Assembly (NCBI GenBank): GCA_019241085.1
Contig: JAFAXH010000052.1
Span: 1-60,484 of the forward strand
Origin: Verrucomicrobiota bacterium
GTDB lineage: Bacteria > Verrucomicrobiota > Verrucomicrobiia > Chthoniobacterales > SZAS-18
Length of the DNA: 60,484 nucleotides
Direction of reading: 5' to 3'
This document shows, in pieces, positions 1 through 7,507 of the stretch. The first letter of the stretch is position 1; every line of letters starts with the position of its first letter. Under the pieces are notes generated by a model. That model saw nothing but the letters and a program-made list of their open reading frames with translations. It was not told the origin of the DNA and ran no database searches. The position numbers and the translations under genes were made by a program.

Positions 1-129
1 CAGGGCGAGGCCATCCTGGAGGAGTTCCTCGTGGTCCTCGGCGCCGACGGTGCGCACCGAGGAGGGGATCGCCAGTTTGAGGCGGGGAGCGATTTCTTCG
101 ACAAGCTGTCTGCCTGCTTCAATCGTCAT
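1..129 (-). CDS. N-terminal fragment of a possible sigma-like or DNA-binding protein
   Basis: Only the first 43 codons lie in the window; the gene runs off its left edge. It starts at an ATG (complement 127-129) and reads MTIEAGRQLVEEIAPRLK, then a segment ending EDHEELLQDGLAL. The acidic D-E-L-x-Q-D-x pattern resembles the helix in sigma-70 region 2 (as in AEDLLQD), so a sigma-like factor is possible, but the fragment is too short to be sure. It has the same strand as the other mobile-element genes to its right and is probably part of that element. Confidence 0.4.
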   Translation of the reverse strand, partial: MTIEAGRQLVEEIAPRLKLAIPSSVRTVGAEDHEELLQDGLAL

Positions 130-191
130 TTTGTCTCTGGTCCTTTCGTTGGTTGTCGAAAGGTGGCCGACGCAGACAAAGCGCGTCCGCT

Positions 192-224
192 GCGGCCACC
201 ATTCGGGTGAGTGTTGGTGGCCGC
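192..224. other. 10-bp perfect hairpin upstream of the left-edge gene
   Basis: GCGGCCACCA at 192-201 is repeated inverted as TGGTGGCCGC at 215-224, with a 13-nt loop. It lies in the gap 130-438 between two minus-strand genes, closer to the left-edge gene. No T-tract follows on either side, so it is not an ordinary Rho-independent terminator; a regulatory hairpin or protein-binding site is possible. I see nothing else in this gap. Confidence 0.4.
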
Positions 225-438
225 ACGGAAATGCGGCAGGAGACGGCGACACTGCCGCCATCCATTTTATGTAACGCTTGGCTGGTGGCTGTTGCAGTCC
301 AGCCCCCTGCCTAATGCAGCTCACTACTCGCCACGGGCCGCGCGTCCGCTGGAGGCAGGAGGGGTCACCTCCTTTTGTCCTCGTCAAACGCGCACGACGC
401 TGCTCCCGCCGTTGCGGAGTTCAAATCACAGTCAAAGG

Positions 439-804
439 TCAGCGGCGAAAGCTCACCTCGTCGTGGCAAAGCGTGATCACCACCCGCTGTCCCGTTCTCT
501 GAAGGCTGATCAAGCCCGCGTCCTCCAAGGCGCGCAGAGCCCTGGCCTTGGTGTTGCGCGTGATGGAAAACCGGGAGGCGAGTTCGTTGGACAGGACGAT
601 TTTCCTTCGACCCATGCCGCGCAGATAGAACAGCAGCAAACCCACCGTAACCGCGGCGGCCGAGTTACCTTGCACGGCACGCTCAAACCACTCCAGCGGC
701 AGCGGCCCCTTGATGAATTTTTGTCGGCCTCGCTTCGGCGGGATGACGTAAGCGATAGGAGTCTCCTCCCCCTTGGTCTTGGTGTGTGTATTCCTCCAAT
801 CCAT
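439..804 (-). CDS. winged-helix DNA-binding regulator (mobile element)
   Basis: Predicted protein of 121 aa starting at the ATG at 804 (MDWRNTHTKTKGEE). The frame stays open further upstream, but that stretch is low-quality Arg/Pro-rich sequence and would overlap the polymerase gene. Residues about 65-112 form a winged helix-turn-helix: VLSNELASRFSITRNTKARA followed by LRALEDAGLISLQR and a beta-wing RVVITL, typical of small regulators that sense gene order in phages and integrative elements. It lies just downstream of the family A polymerase gene on the same strand. The spacer in front of it carries a well-formed candidate operator (842-870), suggesting autoregulation. The DNA-binding fold is convincing; the regulated genes are inferred. 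Confidence 0.6.
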   Translation of the reverse strand: MDWRNTHTKTKGEETPIAYVIPPKRGRQKFIKGPLPLEWFERAVQGNSAAAVTVGLLLFYLRGMGRRKIVLSNELASRFSITRNTKARALRALEDAGLISLQRTGQRVVITLCHDEVSFRR

Positions 805-841
805 ACGATATGTTGATAACAGGGAGCTGGTGCTCAAAATC

Positions 842-870
842 TGTGCACGACCTGCACAAAAATTGTGCAG
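842..870. promoter_or_regulatory. candidate operator: three TGTGCA half-sites at 11-bp spacing
   Basis: TGTGCA at 842-847, its inverse TGCACA at 853-858 and TGTGCA again at 864-869 start exactly 11 bp apart, so all face the same side of the helix. The right two form a perfect palindrome, CTGCACAA-AAA-TTGTGCAG (852-870). It lies between the polymerase stop codon (879) and the regulator start (804), where an autoregulatory operator would be expected. The palindrome could instead act as a weak terminator, but it has no T-tract. Confidence 0.5.
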
Positions 871-878
871 GGCATCGG

Positions 879-2624
879 TCAGCCGAGATCGCGGTTGAGC
901 GGGGCGGTGAACTGCGGCAGGAGTTGAGTGACCCGTTCCCACATCGCGGCGCCGCGGGGTTCGGAAAACCGCTCGGGCCAACGGATAATTTTCGCCTCGG
1001 TGCGCAGGGTGAAATCCCCCAGCACCGCCTGGCTGGCGCGCTCCAGGAGGGCCTGCGCCGCCTTCGCGACGGCGTCAATCTGGTCGGTGGCGGCCTCGAT
1101 GAGCACGGCGTCGTGGACGGGCGCGCAAACCGCGATCCCCGCTTCGGTCAGGGCAATGGCGGCGATGCGCAACATCTCGGCCCCGTTGGCTTGCAAGGGG
1201 AAATTGCGCAAACTACGCGGGTTCGCTCCCGCACCCGCCCTAATCCTCCAGCCGAACGCGGTTACGAGGGGTGAACCCAACATGGCGCGGGCTTCGATGC
1301 GGTCGGACCAAGTCCAATATTTTTGGTAAACCTTGCGGTGCATCGCGATCAGTTCCCTACCATGGGCGGGAGACAAGTTCAGGCGGCGGGCCAGGGCGTC
1401 TTGGCCGATGCCGTATTGCACGCCGAGTGCGCAGGTCTTGTATCGGTCCCGCTCGGTCGGATGGCTCATTTTGGTGGCGTCCGGCGGAACCGCGCCGGCC
1501 TGTTTGCCAAAACTCAAATAGGGATCGCCACTGGCATAAGCATCCTTCATCCGGTCGTCGCCGCTCAAGGCAGCGCCGATGCCAAACTCCTGCTGCTCAT
1601 AGTCGAGATAAGCGAGTGCGCGTCCGGGTGTGGGTTGAATCAGGTACCGATACCAAGTTGCAGGCCCAAAGATGGACCGCGTATTCGAGGGCTGGTTCCG
1701 TGAGGTGCGTGAGCCGAAGGGCGAAAGGAGGAAGCGGTTGCGGCCGTCCAGCCCGACTGAAAATTTCGTTTCCCGCGCCTGACCAAGGGTCGCGCGTAGT
1801 TCCTTGATAGGCAGGATCACGGGAAAGCTCTTGGCCATTTCCGCGAAGGTGTCGTCGTCGAGCTGCGGTCTCCCTGAATTTAAAAGCGGCCACGGAATTT
1901 GGTGCGCTGCGCACCAGCGCAGCCAGCGCGCGGCGACAAAGGCGCCGTTCGCATCGAACACGCCAAAGCCGGCGTCGATCTCGGCGATGAGCTGGTGCTT
2001 GAGCTCCGGCCAGTGCCGCTGGATTAGCCCCAGGGCTGTGGTGTCGAGAGGAATGCCGGTGCGTTCGATCCGCGCGACCGCGGCCATGTAGCGCCCGCGC
2101 AACAGCGCCCGCGGCAGGTCGAGCCGCGCCTGCATGGCCGCCAGAAGTTTCTCCAAAGCGACGACGTCGGCCTCGCAGTAGGCAAGCAGCGCCGCTTTCT
2201 GCGCATTCGAGAAAACGCTGGCCTGGGCGAGCTCGCGCATCGCGGTCTTCTCGGTCTGATCCACGCCGTGGCTGAGGCCGAAATGCATGAGCGCGCCGAG
2301 CAAACCAAAACCGGCCGCTGGCGACTGGCCGGCCAAAAGCCGGCGAAATTCCACGTAGAGATCGAGAACGTGTTGGGGCAATTCCCAGTCCAATTCCAAA
2401 AAGCAGCCGAGTTCGGCGCTGGCGAGATAGGCAACCAGCAAATCCTTGGGGCCGAAAAGGAACGGAGGAGGCGGCATGACTGCCGCCTCCAGCCACACCC
2501 GCACGGTTTGACCGCTGCGCCATTCCCGGGCCACCATGCAGCGCGGCGTCGGCCGGCACCCCTCTGGCTGGTTGAATTCAAAGTCCACCAGCCAGATTTT
2601 TTTGAAGCCATCGAAGGAAAACAC
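879..2624 (-). CDS. family A DNA polymerase with 3'-5' exonuclease, mobile-element type
   Basis: A 581-aa DNA polymerase I-like enzyme lacking the 5'-3' exonuclease domain, as in phage and plasmid relatives. The DEDD proofreading domain has WLVDFEF (D14, E16), a probable second Asp in VLDLY (D88) and YCEADV (149-154). The polymerase domain has motif A LDYEQQE (341-346), motif B RYKTCALGVQYG (394-405) and motif C VHDA (503-506), so the metal-binding aspartates are present. I chose the GTG at 2624 because it follows the upstream gene's stop by 19 nt and the exonuclease fold begins directly after it; the longer open frame would overlap that gene by about 280 nt. It probably replicates or repairs the integrated element. 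It is followed by the winged-helix regulator. It is unlikely to be the host polA, which would carry a long N-terminal 5'-nuclease domain. Confidence 0.85.
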   Translation of the reverse strand: MFSFDGFKKIWLVDFEFNQPEGCRPTPRCMVAREWRSGQTVRVWLEAAVMPPPPFLFGPKDLLVAYLASAELGCFLELDWELPQHVLDLYVEFRRLLAGQSPAAGFGLLGALMHFGLSHGVDQTEKTAMRELAQASVFSNAQKAALLAYCEADVVALEKLLAAMQARLDLPRALLRGRYMAAVARIERTGIPLDTTALGLIQRHWPELKHQLIAEIDAGFGVFDANGAFVAARWLRWCAAHQIPWPLLNSGRPQLDDDTFAEMAKSFPVILPIKELRATLGQARETKFSVGLDGRNRFLLSPFGSRTSRNQPSNTRSIFGPATWYRYLIQPTPGRALAYLDYEQQEFGIGAALSGDDRMKDAYASGDPYLSFGKQAGAVPPDATKMSHPTERDRYKTCALGVQYGIGQDALARRLNLSPAHGRELIAMHRKVYQKYWTWSDRIEARAMLGSPLVTAFGWRIRAGAGANPRSLRNFPLQANGAEMLRIAAIALTEAGIAVCAPVHDAVLIEAATDQIDAVAKAAQALLERASQAVLGDFTLRTEAKIIRWPERFSEPRGAAMWERVTQLLPQFTAPLNRDLG

Positions 2625-2643
2625 CGGGCGCGTGCAGCCTGGG

Positions 2644-3255
2644 TTAAGTCTCGCCGCGCAGGCGGCGTAAAACCGGGTGATCGACGGAGTCGATGATTTT
2701 CCCTTTGAAAGCGATCCGAAGCAACTCGTTGTAGGGTTGCTTTGGCCACGCAGGTTCTTGGTCAACGGCGGCGACGGCGAGGTCGTAAGCGCCGAGGGAG
2801 CGATTGGCAGAAACGCGCACCCACTTGTGACGGGCCAACTGCTGGGCTTCGAGGGCACTCTCATTCCACGCGTCCAGCCGGCCGTCGGCACCGGGCAGGC
2901 GCACGGGCCAGACGAAAACGTCACACTGCCGGGTCACCGCCAAATGGAGCCGTTTAACGTGGACAGTCGGCTCGCCGAGGAGTTGGTCGCGCAGATTGGG
3001 GGCGACCAAATAAATTTCATTCTCCTCCTTCAGCTCCAACACAAATGTGTCGAGAGAGTAGGCGGCGGAGTCAGGGTGCGTGCGAACAAACATCTCCTTC
3101 GACGGCTTGCGCACCGGGATGGTGACGAGGACTTTGGCCACGGTTGGGCCATCAACCATTTTCGGATCAATGCGGAGGGCGTCCAGCGAAGCAAAGACAT
3201 CTTCGGGCTGCTTGGCTGGCGTTGGTTCGGGATCAGGTAAGGTGGTTGCTATCAT
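2644..3255 (-). CDS. conserved-looking hypothetical protein upstream of the polymerase
   Basis: Protein of 203 aa starting at ATG 3255. The N-terminus is Pro-rich and flexible (about 1-25), followed by a soluble alpha/beta sequence (TVAKVLVTIPVRKPSKE, FVLELKEENEIYLVAP) with no signal peptide or membrane segment. I do not recognise the family. Its stop is 19 nt before the polymerase start and both lie on one strand, so co-expression is likely and a replication accessory role is possible. That role rests on position only. Confidence 0.6.
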   Translation of the reverse strand: MIATTLPDPEPTPAKQPEDVFASLDALRIDPKMVDGPTVAKVLVTIPVRKPSKEMFVRTHPDSAAYSLDTFVLELKEENEIYLVAPNLRDQLLGEPTVHVKRLHLAVTRQCDVFVWPVRLPGADGRLDAWNESALEAQQLARHKWVRVSANRSLGAYDLAVAAVDQEPAWPKQPYNELLRIAFKGKIIDSVDHPVLRRLRGET

Positions 3256-3350
3256 AATTGAATAGGAGTTAATTTAGTGAGGTGATGACTTGTGCGGGTC
3301 ACCACGGTGGTTAACAAGGGCCGCACAACCCGGAAACAGCGCGGCCGCTT

Positions 3351-3584
3351 CTATTTTTTTAACGTCGCGGTTTCGTAGCGCCGCAACGCCGCCAAAACGG
3401 CCGGCAATTCGTAGCGCACGAGCCTCGGCGTGATCCGCAGCACCGGAATTACACCGTTTGCGGTCAAGCGTTCGAGGGTGCGAACGGGCAGATTGACGGC
3501 GACAGCGAGCTCCTTTTTTTTTGAGGAGCAAACTGCCCGGGCCCGTGCCGCGACCAGCGGCGGGATCAAGGCGGGGAATGACAT
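3351..3584 (-). CDS. excisionase-like helix-turn-helix protein
   Basis: A 77-aa basic protein. Residues about 27-70 (LAVAVNLPVRTLERLTANG, then PVLRITPRLVRYELPAVLAAL) match the MerR/excisionase-type HTH layout: a recognition helix followed by a wing and the R-Y-x-x-x-x-V-x-x-A-L ending of the helix_turn_helix_17 family. Such proteins act as recombination directionality factors or small regulators in integrative elements. Its place between two element genes, on the same strand and near a tRNA-Arg with an integrase remnant, supports that role. A second frame overlaps it (up to 3597) but lacks any recognisable domain. Confidence 0.65.
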   Translation of the reverse strand: MSFPALIPPLVAARARAVCSSKKKELAVAVNLPVRTLERLTANGVIPVLRITPRLVRYELPAVLAALRRYETATLKK

Positions 3585-3681
3585 TTTCTGGTGGCATGGG
3601 TGCAGCCTAGGGCACCCAGTCGGCGATGAAAAAACAGCCAGAAAATTTTCCTATTTGTTCGCAGCTGCGGCTTCTCTCCCC

Positions 3682-4743
3682 TTACCCTTCCAGCACCGAC
3701 CGAAAGTAATCCGCGAACTCCTCTTCCTGCTTGTATACGCCCTGCCTTTTATCGGGCATTTTGAGGTCAAATTGCTGGTCGGTGTCCAATTCATCCCACA
3801 CCTCCCAGTGGAACCCATACGGCGGGTCCTGGCCCGGCTGATGACGGGCGCTCTCAAAAGGCAGGAGCAACTCCAGGTGCTCCCGCATGCGGCCCGCCTC
3901 CCGCAACCAGCTGGAGGGTTCGCGGTTGAGCAGTTTGTCTTCATTCTCTCTTCCAAACAGGCTGATGTTTGTCTCCAGCCACGCCTGCAAACTCCTGACC
4001 TCACCGGCGCAGATTTTATGGAGCAAGCGCCAGACGGCCACGTCCCAAAGCCAGTCGTGCCAGCGCTTGGCGTCCTTGCTCTGCTTCTGCCCTGCCTTCA
4101 GCAATGCCCCGTCGTCGTCCAACTGATCCAGCCACGCTTTGAACTGCGCCAAGAGCGCCGCCTTGCCTTTGGAAAAATCGACCTGAAAGGCCGCGACCAC
4201 GCCCTCGCGGAGCGTTTCATCGGGGAAAACGGCGACAGGAAATTCGCTGCACGGTTTTCCCGGTGGCACCTCTTGGTTTTGCCACCGATCCCAGGCGGAT
4301 TGCGCCGCGCCGCCAAAAGAGAGGAAACGGCTGACTGACAACACCGGCAGCGGGCGGACCGCGCACCGACAGGTAAAGCGCAGCTCCAAGGGAATGTCGC
4401 ACCAAGGCCGCTCGGGAAAGTAGTCGCCCAGCCGCCTCCACAGCCAGGCGAATTCAAGGGCCTGCAGCCAATAGGTTGAGTGGATCCCCTCCTGCCGCTT
4501 CTCGATCTCCTCCCAAGAGCCGGGATCGTAGGATTCAGCGTTACGCTTTCGCTCCTCGGCCGCCATCCGACGAAGGATTTCGGACTCGCGGGCATGTTCG
4601 TAAAGACAAGCCATCGACTCCTGCCCTTGCACGGGATTTCCCGCCGGGTCGGTGACAATCCCGCACAGGTAACTTACGACAGCGCGCTCATCACCGCCAA
4701 GAGGGTTCCGGGTGCGGGGCTTCCGACTTAGTTTGATGGCCAT
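3682..4743 (-). CDS. hypothetical protein of the mobile element (353 aa)
   Basis: Start taken at the ATG at 4743 (MAIKLSRKPRTRNPLGGDE); the frame is open to 4797, but the extra 18 residues look non-coding. The protein is soluble and rich in Trp and charged residues, with helices such as WLQALEFAWLWRRLGDYF and WHDWLWDVAVWRLLHKI and an acidic C-terminus. No enzyme motif, signal peptide or membrane segment is visible and I do not recognise the family. It is the element gene closest to tRNA-Arg and transcription runs away from the tRNA, so it may be cargo. Confidence 0.55.
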   Translation of the reverse strand: MAIKLSRKPRTRNPLGGDERAVVSYLCGIVTDPAGNPVQGQESMACLYEHARESEILRRMAAEERKRNAESYDPGSWEEIEKRQEGIHSTYWLQALEFAWLWRRLGDYFPERPWCDIPLELRFTCRCAVRPLPVLSVSRFLSFGGAAQSAWDRWQNQEVPPGKPCSEFPVAVFPDETLREGVVAAFQVDFSKGKAALLAQFKAWLDQLDDDGALLKAGQKQSKDAKRWHDWLWDVAVWRLLHKICAGEVRSLQAWLETNISLFGRENEDKLLNREPSSWLREAGRMREHLELLLPFESARHQPGQDPPYGFHWEVWDELDTDQQFDLKMPDKRQGVYKQEEEFADYFRSVLEG

Positions 4744-4930
4744 GCCAGCAAGCCTACCGCCCTGCCCCGCCACATGACAATCGTGCGTCGTCTCCACCCG
4801 CCGCAGTTGCGCGATGGTTGCGCGATAAACAGGGAAAAGGGGCGGAATTGGGCGGAAAGGGGCGAGATGGCAAAATTTTCCGCTTGTTTCTGTAAGTTAC
4901 TGGAATCCTTTTAATTATAACGAGAAATCG

Positions 4931-5006
4931 TGGCGCCCCCAGTTGGAATCGAACCAACACTCTCCGGTTTAGAAGACCGATGCTTTATCCGTTAAGCTAT
5001 GGGAGC
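4931..5006 (-). tRNA. tRNA-Arg (anticodon UCU)
   Basis: Read on the minus strand the gene begins GCTCCCATAGCTTAACGGAT and ends in an encoded CCA (complement 4931-4933). The acceptor stem pairs GCTCCCA with TGGGGGC, the anticodon loop is CTTCTAA giving TCT, and the T arm contains GTTGG-TTCGATT-CCAAC. The length of 76 nt including CCA is normal. Its 3' end faces the mobile-element genes on the left, the usual arrangement when an element integrates into a tRNA 3' end. Confidence 0.95.
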
Positions 5007-5066
5007 TTTTGTGAAGGAAAAATCGGCCAAATCCGGCGTTTGAAGTTGATTTTTCACGGTTGGAGA

Positions 5067-5177
5067 ATGCAGGCCGAAAATTCCACCCAAAAAACGCGAC
5101 TTCAAAACCTCGTTCGCCATAAGTCCGGCCGCTATTATGCTCGCCTTTACCTTAACGGTAAAGAGCTTTGGAAATCG
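5067..5177 (+). pseudogene. truncated tyrosine-recombinase (integrase) gene, N-terminal remnant
   Basis: An ATG at 5067, preceded by GGAG, opens MQAENSTQKTRLQNLVRHKS followed by GRYYARLYLNGKELWKS. The pattern R-H-x-S-G-x-Y-Y-A-R-x-x-x-x-G-K-E-x-W-K-S is the arm-binding start typical of phage-type integrases in this kind of genome. Homology stops abruptly after WKS at 5177, where the 17-bp terminal repeat of the next feature begins; no core-binding or catalytic domain follows. It begins 60 bp beyond the 5' end of tRNA-Arg. The remaining gene appears deleted, so the element is probably no longer self-mobile. Confidence 0.65.
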
Positions 5178-5268
5178 GGTAGTGTCTCAGTTTGTAAGAA
5201 ACGCAAAGATTCTCCGCTTGGAATTCAGGGACTTAACGGTAACGCAATTTTCAAATTGAGACATTACC
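5178..5268. mobile_element. 91-bp element with 17-bp inverted ends (MITE-like or IS remnant)
   Basis: GGTAGTGTCTCAGTTTG (5178-5194) is matched at the other end by the inverse of CAAATTGAGACATTACC (5252-5268), 15 of 17 bases pairing. No gene fits between them. The left end coincides with loss of integrase homology, so it probably inserted there. I see no target duplication (flanks AAATCG and AATAAA), and integrase sequence does not resume on the right, which points to a later deletion or IS-mediated rearrangement. Which IS family mobilised it cannot be told from sequence alone. Confidence 0.5.
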
Positions 5269-5554
5269 AATAAACCGCGTCCAGCGCCCAAGCCAGCAAT
5301 GCTCTCGCCTTGCCACTCGGGGACATCGCTCTCCGAAGCTCAGGAAAAGGATTTTGCCGCCATTGTTTGCTCCGACAAGATTCGCGCAACGATTTCCCCG
5401 TTCCCAAGTGCAAGCTCGGAGTGTCTGCTTCGATCCGGGTGAAGCTTTTCCTTCGTTGGGATTCTCGGAACGAGCCTCGCGCCACGGCTGCAAACAGCAA
5501 ATTGCGCATCGGCGCGGTTGAGAAAATCGCGTGGGTCGCCTACATTTCCGACCC
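5269..5554. other. intergenic stretch before recN, no gene seen
   Basis: About 285 bp between the rearranged integrase site and recN. Frames across it give only composition-driven peptides with no recognisable domain. It probably holds the recN promoter; I found no convincing -35/-10 pair or LexA-like box. Confidence 0.4.
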
Positions 5555-7285
5555 GTGCAGGCCACGCTCCTTTCGCTGCGCATCAAGAACCTCGCGCTGG
5601 TCGAAGACCTGCACTGGAACCTCGCGCCCGGCTTCGTCGCCGTCACTGGCGAAACGGGCGCCGGCAAGTCGGTCATCCTCGGCGCGCTGAAACTTCTCCT
5701 CGGCGAACGCGCCGAAAAATCGCTCATCCGCACCGGCGCCGATGCTTGCACGGTCGAGGCCGTCTTTGATCTCGGCGCGGACGCGCCCGCGCTCGATAAC
5801 TTGCTCATCGAAAACGGCGTCGAGCCGAGCGCCGACAGCGGCGGCGAATTGATCGTCAAACGCACCTTCACCGCCGCCGGCGGCAACCGGCAATTTGTCA
5901 ACGGCTCGCCGACGACGCTCGCCGTGCTCAAGCAGCTCGGCGACGCGCTCGTCGATTTGCACGGGCCGCACGATCACCAGTCGCTGCTCTCCGCCGACCG
6001 TCAACTCGCGTTGCTCGACGCCTACGCCCGCGCCGAGCCGGCGCGTGTCGCTTACGAAGAAAGTTTTCGCCGCATCGCGCACTTGCGCGCGGAACACGAC
6101 GCGCTCGCCACGGGCGAAGCCGCGCTCGAGCGCGAACTCGATTTGCTCCGGCACCAAGTCGCCGAAATCCAGGCCGCCCAACTGCGCGCCGATGAAGAAG
6201 ACGAAATCCAGGCGCGCTATTCGCTCGCCGCCAATTCCAAACGGCTCATCGAACTTTCCACCACCGCCGCCGGCGAGTTGAGCGAGGCCGAGCCGTCGAT
6301 TCTCTCGCGTCTGGCCGACGTGACCAAATGCGTGCGCGAGCTGGAACGCCTCGACCCGGCGGGGGGCGGGGCGCTGGCGAAAAGTCTCGCGGGCGCGGTC
6401 GAGGAACTCGACGATCTCGCGCGCGATCTTTCGCGTTATTCCGCCAAGCTCGACCTCGATCCGGCGCAGCTCACGGAGTTGGAAGAACGCGTCACTTTGT
6501 TCCAAACGCTCAAGCGCAAATACGGTGCGACGATTGCCGACGTGAGCCGTTTCGGCGAGGACGCCGCTGCGCGTCTGGCGAAGATCGAAGGCCGCGGCGA
6601 AGAGCTGGCGCGGTTGCAAAAAGAGATCGACCGCGAGCAAACCGAACTGCTCCGGCGCGGTCGCAAGCTGAGCGAGCTGCGCGGCAAAGGCGCGCCCGCT
6701 TTGTCGAAAACCGTCGCGGGTCAGTTGCGCGATTTGGGTTTCAAAAAAAGCGAATTCGCCATCCGCCTCCAGCCGCTCGCCGAGCCGGGAAAAAATGGCT
6801 TGGAAACCATCGAGTTCGTTTTTGCGCCGCGCGCGGCGGGCTTGGAAACCGTCGAGTTTTTGTTTGCTCCCAATCCCGGCGAGCCGCCGAAACCGCTGCG
6901 TTCGATTGCGTCGAGCGGCGAGATTTCGCGCGTGATGCTCGCGGTGAAAAGCGCGCTCGCCGAGCAGGACGCCGTGCCGCTGCTGGTGTTCGACGAGATC
7001 GACGCCAACGTCGGCGGCGAGATCGCGCACGCCGTCGGCGGCAAGATGAAATCGCTCGGGCGCAACCACCAGATTTTGTGCATCACGCACCTGCCGCAAG
7101 TCGCCGCGCAGGCCGCGGCGCATTTCGTGGTGACGAAGGAATTTGACGCCGCGCAGACGCGCACGTTTTCCCGGCTGACCGAGGTGAAAGCGAAAACGCG
7201 GGTGAAGGAAATCGCCCGGATGCTCGGCGGACAAAGCGAGACCAGTCTCGCCCTCGCCCGCTCGCTGCTCGACGTGGAAGGCTGA
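5555..7285 (+). CDS. recN: DNA repair protein RecN
   Basis: A 576-aa SMC-like ATPase of double-strand-break repair. Walker A GETGAGKS lies at residues 32-39 directly after the family's LRIKNLALVEDL start. The middle is long coiled coil (about 150-390), the signature IASSGEIS sits near 451, Walker B LLVFDEID near 474-481, and the ending ITHLPQVAAQA is typical of RecN. I prefer the GTG at 5555 (VQATLLSLRIKN) because RecN proteins begin close to L-x-x-L-R-I-x-N; an in-frame GTG at 5531 would add 8 residues. Unusually, 14 codons are duplicated in tandem (6797-6838 and 6839-6880), giving GLETIEFVFAPRAA followed by GLETVEFLFAPNPG just ahead of the signature motif, where other RecN proteins have one copy. 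Confidence 0.95.
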   Translation: MQATLLSLRIKNLALVEDLHWNLAPGFVAVTGETGAGKSVILGALKLLLGERAEKSLIRTGADACTVEAVFDLGADAPALDNLLIENGVEPSADSGGELIVKRTFTAAGGNRQFVNGSPTTLAVLKQLGDALVDLHGPHDHQSLLSADRQLALLDAYARAEPARVAYEESFRRIAHLRAEHDALATGEAALERELDLLRHQVAEIQAAQLRADEEDEIQARYSLAANSKRLIELSTTAAGELSEAEPSILSRLADVTKCVRELERLDPAGGGALAKSLAGAVEELDDLARDLSRYSAKLDLDPAQLTELEERVTLFQTLKRKYGATIADVSRFGEDAAARLAKIEGRGEELARLQKEIDREQTELLRRGRKLSELRGKGAPALSKTVAGQLRDLGFKKSEFAIRLQPLAEPGKNGLETIEFVFAPRAAGLETVEFLFAPNPGEPPKPLRSIASSGEISRVMLAVKSALAEQDAVPLLVFDEIDANVGGEIAHAVGGKMKSLGRNHQILCITHLPQVAAQAAAHFVVTKEFDAAQTRTFSRLTEVKAKTRVKEIARMLGGQSETSLALARSLLDVEG

Positions 7286-7314
7286 GTCGCGGGGAGCGTG
7301 CATTCTCTCTCGCT

Positions 7315-7459
7315 GGGGAGCGCGGGCTTCCAGCCCGCTGCGGCCGGCATCCTGCCGGCTGCGTTCCAAAGCGACTTCGCTGCCTGCGGCAGCCATTAAT
7401 TTTTCAGAAGCTTTCCGGCAAGGATGCCGAAAAGAGCGGGCTGGAAGCCCGCGCTCCCC
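7315..7459. repeat. nested palindromic repeat, family 1 copy A
   Basis: The 25-nt arms at 7315-7339 and 7435-7459 are perfect inverse complements (each contains GCGGGCT-TCC-AGCCCGC, itself a hairpin). Inside them a second pair, GCCGGCATCCTGCCGG and CCGGCAAGGATGCCG, is nearly complementary. The element fills the gap between recN and the CPBP protease gene. A second copy with a compensatory change lies at 34554-34694. Confidence 0.85.
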
Positions 7460-7507
7460 TTTTCCTTCTCGCGTGCGTTCCCGCCTTGTGTTCTGCTCGA
7501 AAACACC

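Noticed and set aside
2625-2924. Longer polymerase start adding about 100 residues
   Set aside because: It would overlap the 203-aa gene in another frame by about 280 nt, and the extra residues are Pro/Ser-rich with no exonuclease features.
4931-5006. tRNA gene disrupted by integration
   Set aside because: Acceptor, anticodon and T arms all pair and CCA is encoded, so the gene is intact.
5540-7396. 618-codon open frame antisense to recN
   Set aside because: High GC with strong third-position bias opens long frames on the opposite strand; the peptide is compositionally skewed with no domain, while the plus strand encodes a complete RecN.
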